DNA of 64,000 bases from Paenibacillus rhizovicinus. Lineage in GTDB: Bacteria > Bacillota > Bacilli > Paenibacillales > Paenibacillaceae. The notes under the pieces are model-generated. The model saw only the letters and a program-made list of their open reading frames with translations, did no database searches and was not told the DNA's origin. Where the stretch lies: assembly GCF_010365285.1 (NCBI RefSeq), contig NZ_CP048286.1, positions 4,656,501 through 4,720,500 on the forward strand, given 5' to 3'. Of the stretch, positions 33,208-43,497 are shown in pieces. The position numbers and the translations under genes were made by a program. The first letter of the stretch is position 1; every line of letters begins with the position of its first letter.

Positions 33208-33489
33208 ATGATCAGACCTTTGGGTGAACGCGTATTGATCGAACCAATCGCGAAAGAAGAAACGACTGCAAGCGGCATTTTGCTGCCTGACACGGCGAAA
33301 GAAAAACCGCAAGAAGGCAAAGTAATCGCTGTAGGCAGCGGTGCGGTTAAGGACGGCGCTCGCATTGCGCTTGAAGTCAAAGAAGGCGACCGCGTGTTGT
33401 TCTCCAAATATGCCGGTACCGAAGTGAAGTACGAAGGCAAAGAGCTTTTGATTATGAAAGAAAGCGACATCCACGCAATTTTGGGCTAA
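33208..33489 (+). CDS. groES: Co-chaperonin GroES
   Basis: The 93-residue lid of the GroEL folding chamber. It begins [18 protein letters not shown] and has the mobile loop [20 protein letters not shown] and the ending [21 protein letters not shown] precedes the ATG at 33208. It is the first gene after the CIRCE element and is followed 75 bases later by groEL. In B. subtilis tatAC also lies a few genes before groESL, so the position is conserved. Confidence 0.97.
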   Translation: MIRPLGERVLIEPIAKEETTASGILLPDTAKEKPQEGKVIAVGSGAVKDGARIALEVKEGDRVLFSKYAGTEVKYEGKELLIMKESDIHAILG

Positions 33490-33536
33490 GCCGCAGCGCT
33501 TGAGCTCCACATAAATGGCAAGCAAGCCTATACCTA

Positions 33537-35202
<1,666 letters not shown>

Positions 35203-35285
35203 GAAGCGCCCAAACTTCTTGATTTACAAGGGGTTGAGGTGCCCGAGATACCCTGAGGGGAACTGAAGGGTAACAACGGCAGTAA

Positions 35286-35340
35286 ATCAGAGGCTTCTCG
35301 TGAGTTCAGTGAACTCGCGGGCAGCCTCTTTCTTTTTTTG
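35286..35340 (+). terminator. Rho-independent terminator after groEL
   Basis: GAGGCT...GAGTTCA-GTGAACTC...AGCCTC stem with an internal bulge, then TTTCTTTTTTT. Confidence 0.75.
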
Positions 35341-35425
35341 GTTGGGTAACGTGCAGGTAAACGTTTCTTCACAATAAGGGTATAAGAACAATTCCAGGCC
35401 GCGCTAATTTCATATCAAATATTTA

Positions 35426-35443
35426 AATCAAAAAAAATTGATT
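35426..35443. promoter_or_regulatory. ArsR operator palindrome 1
   Basis: AATCAAAAAAAATTGATT, a perfect 18-bp palindrome upstream of arsR. An identical copy lies before arsI (35895-35912), which makes them likely sites for the adjacent ArsR repressor. Confidence 0.65.
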
Positions 35444-35537
35444 AATGTAGAAGGCTAATATATAATGTACTTGAATTCATATGTTTTTGAAAAGTTGGTT
35501 AATGCTGCGTCGTTACTTCATAAAGTAGGTGATTAAG

Positions 35538-35879
35538 GTGAAGAAGGAAATACCGGTTAATGGTACAACAGCATCAGCTGTTTCATTCGAAGCATATGAA
35601 CGGAAATTTAAAGCGTTGGCGGACCAAAAGCGTCTCCAAATCATGTATGAGCTTTGTCAGCGTGGCAATACATGTGTTTGCGATCTAACGGAGATCGTGG
35701 ATATGCCGCAATCTAAGCTTTCGTACCATTTGAAAATATTATTGGATGCAGGGCTTATAACAAAAGAAACAAAAGGCACTTGGAGTTATTATGAGTTAAA
35801 CTCCACAGAGATCGGTGCACTGCTTTCAGAGCAGTTGTGCTGTATTTTTAGACCTAGAGACGCGGATTCTTGTTGCTAA
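35538..35879 (+). CDS. arsR: ArsR family arsenic-responsive repressor
   Basis: A winged-helix repressor of about 113 residues. FKALADQKRLQIMYELCQRG and SKLSYHLKILLDAGLITKE form the DNA-binding part; the metal-sensing CVCDL motif precedes it in the order CVCDLTEIVD, and the C-terminus has further cysteines (LCCIF, SCC) that could bind arsenite. The first GTG of the frame is at 35529; the GTG at 35538 is better spaced from AGTAGGTG, so I prefer it. It represses the arsR-arsI-arsB-arsC operon, probably through the two identical palindromes. Confidence 0.93.
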   Translation: MKKEIPVNGTTASAVSFEAYERKFKALADQKRLQIMYELCQRGNTCVCDLTEIVDMPQSKLSYHLKILLDAGLITKETKGTWSYYELNSTEIGALLSEQLCCIFRPRDADSCC

Positions 35880-35894
35880 TTTTTTTGGTCTTAT

Positions 35895-35912
35895 AATCAA
35901 AAAAAATTGATT
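35895..35912. promoter_or_regulatory. ArsR operator palindrome 2
   Basis: AATCAAAAAAAATTGATT, identical to the site before arsR, placed between arsR and arsI just ahead of the AAGGAG of arsI. Confidence 0.6.
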
Positions 35913-35927
35913 TAAGGAGTGTTATAG

Positions 35928-36404
35928 ATGAAAATGCACGTGGCCATTAATGTAAAAGGCTTGGAACAATCTCTTGAGTTTTATAAAAAGCTATTTCATG
36001 CAGAGCCGGCTAAAGTGAAAGAAAACTATGCCAAGTTTGAGCTTGATAATCCTGCCTTGCATTTTTCGTTAAACGTTCGTCCATATGATAATCGAGGTGT
36101 TTTAAATCATTTTGGATTCCAAGTACAAAACACTGAAGAGGTGTTGGCAACAAAAGCACGTTTGCAAGAAGCTGGGCTGGTTTCTTTCGATGAAATGCAT
36201 ACAACGTGTTGCTATGCCGTCCAGGATAAAATTTGGGTATCGGACCCGGAAGGCAATCCATGGGAAGTTTTTTACACCAAAGAGGATAGTGAATTTGAAG
36301 CGGCGGAAGATCACGTAAGTACCCAACAAGACGTTTGTTGTGTTACACCTGCTCCTCAAAAAGTGGAGCTGACAGATATGCGGATAACAAATAAATGCTG
36401 CTAA
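35928..36404 (+). CDS. arsI: ArsI-type C-As lyase (ArsI/CadI VOC enzyme)
   Basis: A 158-residue vicinal-oxygen-chelate enzyme that cleaves the carbon-arsenic bond of methylarsenite. Vicinal Cys94-Cys95 (HTTCCYAVQDKIWV) form the arsenical site. His5, His61 and Glu113 fit the iron ligands known for ArsI. The tail has a further Cys pair (VCCVTP and KCC end). The start follows TAAGGAG. The order arsR-this gene-arsB-arsC equals the B. subtilis skin-element operon, where the corresponding gene is yqcK. Confidence 0.9.
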   Translation: MKMHVAINVKGLEQSLEFYKKLFHAEPAKVKENYAKFELDNPALHFSLNVRPYDNRGVLNHFGFQVQNTEEVLATKARLQEAGLVSFDEMHTTCCYAVQDKIWVSDPEGNPWEVFYTKEDSEFEAAEDHVSTQQDVCCVTPAPQKVELTDMRITNKCC

Positions 36405-36459
36405 TTAGAAAGGCGCAAACCGCGGACCTTCCAAGAATTCTGTAATTTAGGGGATCAAC

Positions 36460-37902
36460 ATGACGATAATAGCGTTTCTTATTTTTCTAATCACTTTAAC
36501 ATTTGTAATTTGGCAGCCAAAGGGGCTTAATATCGGCTGGTCAGCAAGCGGCGGTGCCATTCTTGCTTTGATTGTCGGCGTTGTGGATTTCGCCGACGTC
36601 GGCACGGTCACCGGTATCGTGTGGAATGCAACGCTTGCATTTGTGGCCATCATATTGATTTCACTTGTTTTAGATGAGATTGGTTTCTTTGAATGGGCTG
36701 CATTGCATATGGCACGACTTGCGAGAGGCAATGGTAAGTTGATGTTTGTTTACGTTGTGCTCCTCGGCGCAGCCGTAGCAGCGTTTTTTGCTAATGACGG
36801 TGCTGCGCTTATCTTGACGCCGATTGTACTTGCGATGGTACGCGCGCTTAAATTTGACCAACGGATGATTATGCCGTTCATCATGGCGAGTGGTTTTATT
36901 GCAGATACGACTTCGCTGCCGCTAGTGGTCAGTAACCTCGTCAACATTGTATCTGCAGACTATTTTGGAATCGGCTTTGTGGAATACGCCAGTCGGATGA
37001 TCATTCCGAATATGTTCTCCCTATTGGCAAGCCTTCTGGTCTTATTCCTGTTCTTCCGCAAGAGAATCCCTGGCAATTATGATTTGAAACAACTTAAAAA
37101 GCCTGTCGAAGCCATTAAGGATCGGAAGATGTTTCAACTATCATGGATTATCTTAGGGGTTCTTTTCGTTGCGTATCTGGTCAGCCAGTTCATCCATGTT
37201 CCGGTTTCATTCATTGCTGGTGTGGTTGCGATTTGGTTTATACTTGCTGCGCGGCGCAGCCCAGCCATTCATACATGGAAGCTCGTAAAGGGGGCGCCAT
37301 GGGCTGTGGTGATCTTTTCGATCGGTATGTATGTTGTTGTATATGGGCTGCGTAACGTTGGTCTCACCGACGAGCTGGGGAGTGTAATTCAAGCCGTAGC
37401 CGACAAAGGACTATTCATTTCCACGATCGGAATGGGTTTCCTTGCAGCGATATTGTCTTCGATTATGAACAATATGCCAACGGTTATGATAGATGCTCTC
37501 GCCATTAAAGGAACGGCGACTGAAGGCGCCATTCGAGAATCGCTTGTTTACGCGAATGTAATCGGCAGTGATTTGGGTCCGAAGATAACACCGATTGGTT
37601 CATTGGCAACTCTTTTATGGCTGCACGTGCTGTCGCGTAAGGACGTCAAAATCACATGGGGTAACTATTTTAAAACAGGCGTCATACTGACAGTTCCGAC
37701 GCTCTTTATTACGCTTACTGGACTATATCTATGGCTGCAGTTAATCAACTCGACAAGTATTAACGTTTGGATTTTAATCGCTGTGTTCGCGGTTGTTATA
37801 ATCGCTGCAGCCGTACTGATTAAAGCCATTTTCGGTACCAAAAGAGAACGTAATGAAGCAGTGGTACGAATTAAACAATTTCACGATAAGGGAGACCAAT
37901 AA
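36460..37902 (+). CDS. arsB: Arsenite efflux permease ArsB
   Basis: A 480-residue membrane protein with about twelve hydrophobic spans, opening [38 protein letters not shown], and [17 protein letters not shown] are the paired re-entrant-type motifs of the ArsB/NhaD superfamily. It exports arsenite using the membrane potential. GGGGATCAAC before the ATG is a moderate site. It ends two bases before arsC. Confidence 0.95.
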   Translation: MTIIAFLIFLITLTFVIWQPKGLNIGWSASGGAILALIVGVVDFADVGTVTGIVWNATLAFVAIILISLVLDEIGFFEWAALHMARLARGNGKLMFVYVVLLGAAVAAFFANDGAALILTPIVLAMVRALKFDQRMIMPFIMASGFIADTTSLPLVVSNLVNIVSADYFGIGFVEYASRMIIPNMFSLLASLLVLFLFFRKRIPGNYDLKQLKKPVEAIKDRKMFQLSWIILGVLFVAYLVSQFIHVPVSFIAGVVAIWFILAARRSPAIHTWKLVKGAPWAVVIFSIGMYVVVYGLRNVGLTDELGSVIQAVADKGLFISTIGMGFLAAILSSIMNNMPTVMIDALAIKGTATEGAIRESLVYANVIGSDLGPKITPIGSLATLLWLHVLSRKDVKITWGNYFKTGVILTVPTLFITLTGLYLWLQLINSTSINVWILIAVFAVVIIAAAVLIKAIFGTKRERNEAVVRIKQFHDKGDQ

Positions 37903-37904
37903 AG

Positions 37905-38324
37905 ATGAACAACAAGGCGCTCGTTTACTTTCTATGCACAGGAAACTCTTGCAGAAGCCAAATTGCCGATGGATTTTTAAAAGCGCTCGGCAGTGATAAA
38001 TATGAGGTTAGAAGCGCAGGACTTGAAGCTCATGGCTTAAACCCACGCGCAGTTCAAACAATGAACGAAGCCGGCATCGATATTTCAAATCACACGTCGG
38101 ACGTCATTGATCCTGAAATTTTAAAGCAGGCGGATTACATCATCACACTTTGCGGGCATGCAAATGATAACTGCCCGGTTGTTCATAATGAAAAGGCAGA
38201 AAGATGGCACTGGGGCTTTGAAGATCCAGCTAAAGCAACAGGCACAGAAGAAGAAATCACTGCAAAATTCCGTGAAGTTCGCGATTCCATAAAAAATCGT
38301 ATTGAGCAGTTTGTGAGAGGGTAG
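37905..38324 (+). CDS. arsC: Thioredoxin-coupled arsenate reductase
   Basis: Low-molecular-weight-phosphatase-fold arsenate reductase of 139 residues. The active loop CTGNSCRS holds Cys11 and Arg17, and the redox pair is Cys83 and Cys90 in [11 protein letters not shown], equivalent to Cys10, 82 and 89 of the Bacillus enzyme. It reduces arsenate to arsenite for export by ArsB. AAGGGAGACC lies before the ATG, inside the end of arsB. Last gene of the operon. Confidence 0.96.
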   Translation: MNNKALVYFLCTGNSCRSQIADGFLKALGSDKYEVRSAGLEAHGLNPRAVQTMNEAGIDISNHTSDVIDPEILKQADYIITLCGHANDNCPVVHNEKAERWHWGFEDPAKATGTEEEITAKFREVRDSIKNRIEQFVRG

Positions 38325-38578
38325 GCCTCGGTTTGATCGCGCTGCTTATCGCCGGCAGAGCTAACATCCATATATTCCTTGCGAAAAAGACTTGTAAAGT
38401 CCAAATCGCGGGTATATAATTTCTCCTTGTCACGCGTTACCAGACGAAAGGAATTTCCGTACCAACGATGATCTTGCCGGACGACGATGTTACATAGTGT
38501 CTAGTGACAGGCCTGATGGCGCGGAATATAATGAATGTCGTGACCGAAATCGATTACGCATAGAGGTGACTGCAACCG

Positions 38579-38962
38579 TTGGATTTGAGGGAAACGGAGT
38601 TGTACTTGGAGCGCACTTTCAACAGGGGCAGGAAAGAAATATCGGGGCGAGGTCCGCTGTCCACGAAGGTTCGTATCGTAGACGATGTGATCTTCGTCAA
38701 GATGAAGATGGAATATTCCGGACTATCGTTGAGGCTGTTTCGATTCGTTTCGGAATGCAAGCAGGAAGATCAGTACTACGATTCGGTACGTGATGATTCC
38801 CGAGTGATCGCGGCAAAGATATTAAGCACGATCTGCGATTTGCAAATTCTAGCGATGCATTTCAAAATAGATATCGATAACCGATTCTCGTTCACGACAA
38901 TCATTTTGGACGGGGACCTGGAAAATTTAATAGTAAACGGGAAAGTCATGAAGCCAGATTAA
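38579..38962 (+). CDS. DUF2294-like protein
   Basis: A 127-residue soluble protein. RGRKEISGRGPLSTKVRIVD and VIFVKMKMEYSGLS resemble the DUF2294 pattern (a GRGP turn followed by a hydrophobic strand), a family of small Bacilli proteins of unclear function. The C-terminal half has IAAKILSTICDLQILAMHFKID and a hydrophobic ending. The frame starts with TTG at 38579, with AGAGGTGA upstream; no ATG candidate exists near the N-terminus. The gap to arsC (254 bases) shows no clear gene. Confidence 0.6.
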   Translation: MDLRETELYLERTFNRGRKEISGRGPLSTKVRIVDDVIFVKMKMEYSGLSLRLFRFVSECKQEDQYYDSVRDDSRVIAAKILSTICDLQILAMHFKIDIDNRFSFTTIILDGDLENLIVNGKVMKPD

Positions 38963-39043
38963 TGCGGAATGAATACCCGACTATATGTTAAGGTGATTGA
39001 ATAGGCCACAACAAATGCTTAATCGAAACCAATGAACATGAAC

Positions 39044-39077
39044 CACGCCGGCGCAAGCGCTGGCGGGCGGTTTTTGT
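39044..39077 (+). terminator. Rho-independent terminator
   Basis: Stem CGCCGGCGC/GCGCTGGCG around AA, then GGCGGTTTTTG and a further T-run, after the DUF2294-like gene. Confidence 0.7.
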
Positions 39078-39114
39078 TGATTGGTTTTTTTTATGCGCGG
39101 AGGGAAGCAAGGTG

Positions 39115-39828
39115 ATGGATTTTCAAGGAAACGAGTTTATCTTTATAGTAACGAACGCCATTGGGGGATTAGGCACGTATGCGATTATGCTCAGCCTGTT
39201 CCGCTTGAATTTCCGAAAACATCTGTGGTCGGTCACGAGGGCGAATGTGATCATCAGCATCGTCACGCTATTCCTGTACAAGGGCTTCGGATTTGCCGCA
39301 CTCGAGCCGCTTGCTTGGCTGCTATTGACATTGTTCTTCCTGGTCAAACGGATGAGCATCAGATTGACCTGGGCGTTGTTTATTGCCATCCTCGGCTACG
39401 TGGTTTATCAGCTCCTCGCCGGTGCAATCGTCTTTGGGTGGCCGGGCGGCTACTTCAATGTCCAGCAGCTGCATGCTCACTTCTGGAAGAACTATATCGT
39501 CGATGCGATGTCGGGGCTGTTGTCCATATGGCTGGCAACGCTGTTGATCCGACGCCAATGGAGCTTTAACTTCGAGTTTGCAAAGGTACGCCCGTGGGAG
39601 AGCGTCCTGGTATTCGCCGGAGCTCTTTGCTTGCTTGGTACGATGGCCTGGATCATTGTGATGTGGGAGGTACACTGGATCGCGATTTGCGGATGGGGCG
39701 TCTTTATACTCGGCCTTGGGGTGCACCTGGCCTTCGCAACGCGGGAAGAGCTGCGGCAGAACTCGTTAATGCAATCCGGCATGTGGTGGCTCAAGAAGGA
39801 CAAGCCCGTTGAGAGAGGTAAATCGTGA
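39115..39828 (+). CDS. Multi-span membrane protein, unrecognised
   Basis: A 237-residue protein with six to seven hydrophobic spans: FIVTNAIGGLGTYAIML, ANVIISIVTLFLY, LAWLLLTLFFLV, TWALFIAILGYVVYQLL, IVDAMSGLLSIWLATLL, VLVFAGALCLLGTMAWIIV and ICGWGVFILGLGVHLAF, then a short charged tail. The layout recalls the sensor part of AgrC-like kinases, but no kinase domain is attached; this is only a resemblance. GGAGGG precedes GTG 39112 and ATG 39115. Its TGA overlaps the ATG of a 19-codon micro-ORF. Neighbours downstream are small proteins and a histidine kinase. Confidence 0.7.
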   Translation: MDFQGNEFIFIVTNAIGGLGTYAIMLSLFRLNFRKHLWSVTRANVIISIVTLFLYKGFGFAALEPLAWLLLTLFFLVKRMSIRLTWALFIAILGYVVYQLLAGAIVFGWPGGYFNVQQLHAHFWKNYIVDAMSGLLSIWLATLLIRRQWSFNFEFAKVRPWESVLVFAGALCLLGTMAWIIVMWEVHWIAICGWGVFILGLGVHLAFATREELRQNSLMQSGMWWLKKDKPVERGKS

Positions 39829-39887
39829 TGCAAACCCTGAAAACTTTACAAACAACGACAGGCATTCGGACGCGGCCTTGGAAATAG
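39828..39887 (+). CDS. Possible 19-residue micro-ORF coupled to the membrane protein
   Basis: MQTLKTLQTTTGIRTRPWK, stop. Its ATG overlaps the TGA of the membrane-protein gene (TGATG), and it ends ten bases before the next ATG. It is basic and has no membrane segment. The overlap is what a coupled peptide gene would show, but so short a frame may be chance and has no ribosome site of its own. Confidence 0.25.
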   Translation: MQTLKTLQTTTGIRTRPWK

Positions 39888-39897
39888 GGGGGACAAT

Positions 39898-40251
39898 ATG
39901 GCACAGATGACGCCAAAGGGCCAAGCAATCCCCATGACGTATAACGATCGGCTGCTTGAATTGGTGCTTCTTGACGGCGGTAAAGTGGTGCAGTTACTTG
40001 GGCCGGGCGGTGTCGTATTGGATACTCTCAAAGCGCCGCTATTCGAAAAAGCCACGCTGATGAACAAGTACGAACATACCCGGTTTATCAAAGCCGAGCG
40101 CAACAAATTCTTTAACGCTGCCGAAGTGGATCATTACGATACTTCGATTATCCCGGTCAGGGCCTACTTCAACGAAGAAGAAGACGAGAATTTTACAGAA
40201 ATTCCCGAAAATACATACAGGAAACTAAAGAAGACTGGCGTAATAGATTAA
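39898..40251 (+). CDS. Conserved-looking small cytosolic protein, unrecognised
   Basis: A 117-residue protein without membrane segment. It starts MAQMTPKGQAIPMTYNDRLL, has a Gly-rich turn LLGPGGVVLDTL, an acidic block FNEEEDENFTEIPEN and ends KKTGVID. GGGGGGAC gives a strong ribosome site seven bases before the ATG. It lies 69 bases after the membrane protein and is followed by a hairpin terminator, so the two are likely co-transcribed. I do not recognise a domain. Confidence 0.65.
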   Translation: MAQMTPKGQAIPMTYNDRLLELVLLDGGKVVQLLGPGGVVLDTLKAPLFEKATLMNKYEHTRFIKAERNKFFNAAEVDHYDTSIIPVRAYFNEEEDENFTEIPENTYRKLKKTGVID

Positions 40252-40287
40252 GAGCTGCGCAATTGAAAAATGGCAGCTCTATTTTTA
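40250..40287 (+). terminator. Rho-independent terminator
   Basis: Stem GAGCTGC/GCAGCTC with a 14-base loop, followed by TATTTTTAT. Confidence 0.6.
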
Positions 40288-40321
40288 TACGCGAATGCGC
40301 ATTGCAGATGGTTTGTCAAGA

Positions 40322-40342
40322 TACGTCAGCCCGGTTGACGTA
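40322..40342. promoter_or_regulatory. Operator-like palindrome over a candidate -35 box
   Basis: TACGTCA, seven bases, TGACGTA. The right arm contains TTGACG (40335-40340), a candidate -35, with TTATAT 19 bases later (40360-40365). It lies upstream of the 95-residue protein and kinase genes, so it may be a repressor site. Inference. Confidence 0.4.
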
Positions 40343-40462
40343 CATTCACGAGAAGGCGATTATATTGCATAATTCATATGTATAGGATTGCCAATACCCG
40401 TCCGTCTAGTTGAGCGTAACGGACAGGAGTGAATGTACACAGAACATTTTGAGGAGACATCC

Positions 40463-40750
40463 ATGGATACGTATCTTGAATTGATCGGCACCTCGGGGCA
40501 TGAAGGCGCGGAGCTGACGAAAGCCGTCACGATCGCGGCGGTGATCGCCGGTCTTGGCAACGACGAAGCCAAGACGGTTATTGAGATTGCAAACGATTGG
40601 CATATGGCCGGCGGGAACTACGTGGAAATCATTCTCAAGACGATTGCCGATCTGGAGCCGCTGTGTTTCACCGAAGCCTCGCAGCGAGCGATGAAGGAGC
40701 TTTACCGGGTCACGGTTAACCGACTGCGGGGAAGATGCGTCGCTGGCTGA
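40463..40750 (+). CDS. Small alpha-helical protein, unrecognised
   Basis: A 95-residue soluble protein that looks mostly helical: MDTYLELIGTSGHEGAELTK, then AVTIAAVIAGLGNDEAKTVIE, ANDWHMAGGNYVEIILKTIAD and CFTEASQRAMKELYRVTVNR (listed as separate helices). GAGGAG lies six bases before the ATG at 40463, better than the frame start at 40433. It is 59 bases from the histidine kinase start and the two probably form one transcript. No family recognised. Confidence 0.6.
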   Translation: MDTYLELIGTSGHEGAELTKAVTIAAVIAGLGNDEAKTVIEIANDWHMAGGNYVEIILKTIADLEPLCFTEASQRAMKELYRVTVNRLRGRCVAG

Positions 40751-40809
40751 TCGAAATGGGCTGTAAGCTGCGGAGAACAAGCGAATATGAAGATAAAGGT
40801 GATATCGCT

Positions 40810-42399
40810 ATGGTGAACACGGTCCTGTATAAAATGCTGCTTCCCTTCATGATCGTAATTATTTCTTTTTCGTCTATCTATTTGGATCGGACGGACCACG
40901 CCTTCATAATGGTCGCGACGGGGATCGTGATGTTCTTCGCCTTTAACGCCAAGCAGAGCAGCCACAAGTCGATTTATTTGCAAATGGCCGCATTACTCCT
41001 ATTTCATTGGCTAAGCCAGCTTAATTGGTGCTTAATGATCTATGTGATGCTGCTTATAAGACAACTCATACGCAGCGATAATTTAATACGTGCGATCATC
41101 AGCACGTTTTTTATTATGATCCTTTACAGTGTGATACGTTTCTCTTATTCCCCGATCAATGACTACGCCATTCTAGTTACGTTCTCCGACAGCGCCAGCG
41201 CGCTTATATTCGTCGCGCTGATCTGGAAAATAAAAAGCAATGAACAAGAGAAAGAGAAGCTGGAGAAAAAGAACAATGAGCTGTTGAAAAAAGACGTACT
41301 TACGGGACTGCTCAACTACCATGAATTTCGGAAAGAACTCATCCGAATGAATGCGCGCAGCGAGATTTGTTTCATCATCTTGAACTGCCAGGATTTGAGG
41401 TCTGTTAATTTTCAACATGGGTATGAGCAGGCGAACATGGGTCTGAAAGAGATCGCCAGAGAGCTGGATACCCGCTTCAGCTCTTCGTTGGTATGCCGTT
41501 ACGGCGGGAGCGAATTCGCTATCGCGATGGAGATAGGCAATGAACGGACACCTGAAGTTCGCGCCATACAAGCGGTGGATGATATCATACTTCACTATCC
41601 CAATTTAGATCTTATTTATGCGTATGCCTGTTCGAACGGACGCGCGCCGAGCGAAACGATCGAGGATGTCGAAAATCAGCTTTTCATGCAAAAGAAAGAA
41701 ATTTGGGTTAATCGCGATGAACATATCTTTCGTGCCGATAAACTAAAGGTTATCGGGGAGCTCGCGGCTGGCATGGCCCATGAGATCCGGAACCCGCTGA
41801 CAACCATCAAAGGCTTCCTCCAATTGGCTTATCAGAACGAATATAAGGACATCGTTCGCTATCACCCCATGATCATGGATGAAATCACGCGGGTCAGCGA
41901 GCTCACCTCCGAGTTCTTGCAATTCTCCAAGCCGAATCTGTCGCAAGTGAAAACGGAAGCGATCGAAGCTTGCATCGCAAGGGCAGTCTCGATAATGGGG
42001 ACGGAAATCGAGCGGAAAGGTCACGAGCTCCATGTCGAATATGCCGGACATTCTTTCTCCGTGAACGTCGAGAGAGACAAAATCGTACAAGTCCTCGTAA
42101 ACTTATTCAAGAATTCAATCGATGCGATGGAGGATCTCGGGAGAATTGGCGTAAAGGTCTATGGTATCGATAAGCTCGTATACATAGAGGTATCCGACAC
42201 GGGAACAGGGATGTCCGATGCGGCAAAAGATAAAATTTTCGAACCGTTCTTTACGACGAAGGGCCATGGCACGGGGCTTGGACTGTCCATATCGCATAAG
42301 ATTATCCATGATCATGGCGGACGAATGGAAGTCGTGAAGACGGGTCCGACGGGAACCGTATTCTCCATCTCCCTTCCTATTGCTCCTGAGCCGGAATGA
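40810..42399 (+). CDS. Membrane histidine kinase with degenerate GGDEF domain
   Basis: A 529-residue sensor kinase. About five hydrophobic spans fill residues 1-140, followed by a charged coiled helix (143-163), a GGDEF-like domain (about 160-290) with RYGGSEFAIA at 230-239 where GGDEF has become GGSEF, then a HisKA domain with phospho-acceptor His324 in GMAHEIRNPLTTIKGFLQL. The ATPase part has NLFKNSIDAM, DTGTGMSD and GTGLGLSIS. It resembles the orphan sporulation kinases of Bacilli in its kinase core. The ATG at 40810 follows AAAGGTGAT. No response regulator is adjacent, so its partner may be Spo0F-like. Cyclase activity is doubtful. Confidence 0.87.
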   Translation: MVNTVLYKMLLPFMIVIISFSSIYLDRTDHAFIMVATGIVMFFAFNAKQSSHKSIYLQMAALLLFHWLSQLNWCLMIYVMLLIRQLIRSDNLIRAIISTFFIMILYSVIRFSYSPINDYAILVTFSDSASALIFVALIWKIKSNEQEKEKLEKKNNELLKKDVLTGLLNYHEFRKELIRMNARSEICFIILNCQDLRSVNFQHGYEQANMGLKEIARELDTRFSSSLVCRYGGSEFAIAMEIGNERTPEVRAIQAVDDIILHYPNLDLIYAYACSNGRAPSETIEDVENQLFMQKKEIWVNRDEHIFRADKLKVIGELAAGMAHEIRNPLTTIKGFLQLAYQNEYKDIVRYHPMIMDEITRVSELTSEFLQFSKPNLSQVKTEAIEACIARAVSIMGTEIERKGHELHVEYAGHSFSVNVERDKIVQVLVNLFKNSIDAMEDLGRIGVKVYGIDKLVYIEVSDTGTGMSDAAKDKIFEPFFTTKGHGTGLGLSISHKIIHDHGGRMEVVKTGPTGTVFSISLPIAPEPE

Positions 42400-42811
42400 T
42401 CGAATCCTAATCGATGTCGCGTTATGCATCCGGCAGCCGGTATTTCTGAGGAGCATCCACGGGCCGGTTTTTTCCCGCGCAAAGAAAGATGAAAACCCCC
42501 GATTTTCCTATTCGATGTCAAGGCTCGGATTCATCCTGTCCGGCGCTGGAGAAGTGCATGCGTTCTTCAACGCGCGGGAAATCGCACCCGGCCCCCTTTC
42601 TTTTGATTCATGTCACGCTACCCCTGGGTAACATCAAAGTACATGGCAAACAAGTCCTTCATACCCACTTTCCGCCATGCCAATAGGCGATTTGAATCAA
42701 TCCGCACCTTAGACATGACTTCCGCTTCGTTGAGCTTAAATACGCCTCGCTTGGCCCTGCATCAGCTGGAACGGTTTGCCTCACCTACCCATCCTAAGGA
42801 GCGTGACGAAT
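42400..42811. other. Gene-poor stretch
   Basis: About 410 bases without a supported gene. On the minus strand a 32-codon frame (42618-42716, MSKVRIDSNRLLAWRKVGMK and so on) has a natural-looking composition and might be a gene remnant, but I recognise no family. Nothing else is seen. Confidence 0.4.
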
Positions 42812-43339
42812 TTGAAGACGAAAAAGTTGATCCTCCCCCTGCTCGCACTATCACTGATGACACCTGCCCTGGTAAACGCTGACGCCTTGCCGAACGAACC
42901 GACGGCGCCGACGGTTATCGCGGCGGACAAGCCGGTCGTTCCGATGAGTTTATACACGGTGAAGCTGAAGGTGAACGATCCCATGCTGAACAATAACGGC
43001 CGCATGGTCAAGATGGACACGAAGCCGATGCTCTGGAAGGGCATGGTATACGTGCCGCTGCGCGCGCTCGCAGAGGGTGTCGGCGCGAAGGTCGCGTGGA
43101 ACGCAGCGGACGGATCGACGATCGTCTGGGCCGGGACGTACAAGATGAAATTCTGGGTCGGACGGAACGCGATGGAGATTAACGACGCGAAGATCTCCAT
43201 GGGCTCGAAGGTCATGCTGAACGAGGACGGCCGCGTCATGGTGCCGCTGCGGTTCGTGGCGGATCAGCTCGGCTGGCAGCTCGATTACAGCGAGCTTGAC
43301 TGGAGCGTAACGCTGACGAAATTGGTCAGCCAATCATAG
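42812..43339 (+). CDS. Secreted protein with copper amine oxidase N-terminal-type domains
   Basis: A 175-residue exported protein. The signal peptide (MKTKKLILPLLALSLMTPAL, cleavage near VNADA) is followed by two copies of the stalk-type domain: MLWKGMVYVPLRALAEGVG and, later, MLNEDGRVMVPLRFVADQLG. Such domains occur in many cell-surface proteins of Paenibacillus and Clostridia. The start is a TTG at 42812, ten bases after AAGGAG; no ATG fits the signal peptide. A strong terminator follows. Ligand unknown. Confidence 0.85.
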   Translation: MKTKKLILPLLALSLMTPALVNADALPNEPTAPTVIAADKPVVPMSLYTVKLKVNDPMLNNNGRMVKMDTKPMLWKGMVYVPLRALAEGVGAKVAWNAADGSTIVWAGTYKMKFWVGRNAMEINDAKISMGSKVMLNEDGRVMVPLRFVADQLGWQLDYSELDWSVTLTKLVSQS

Positions 43340-43344
43340 AAGCC

Positions 43345-43382
43345 AAGACTACTTCTTTCCACAAGAAGTAGTCTTTTTTTAT
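43345..43382 (+). terminator. Rho-independent terminator
   Basis: Perfect stem AAGACTACTTCTT/AAGAAGTAGTCTT with TCCAC loop and a T-run. Confidence 0.9.
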
Positions 43383-43497
43383 CCCTTTAACATTCTTATA
43401 GGATCGAACGCAGGGTTGGGGCTAATCTGCATTTTCCCCGCGGTTTGCTAACGATTCATTGCGGAGACAATAGAGGATAGGGGAGGAATGCCATCCT

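Noticed and set aside
40811..42399. Active diguanylate cyclase
   Set aside because: The signature is GGSEF rather than GGDEF and surrounding residues are poorly kept, so cyclase activity is not claimed.
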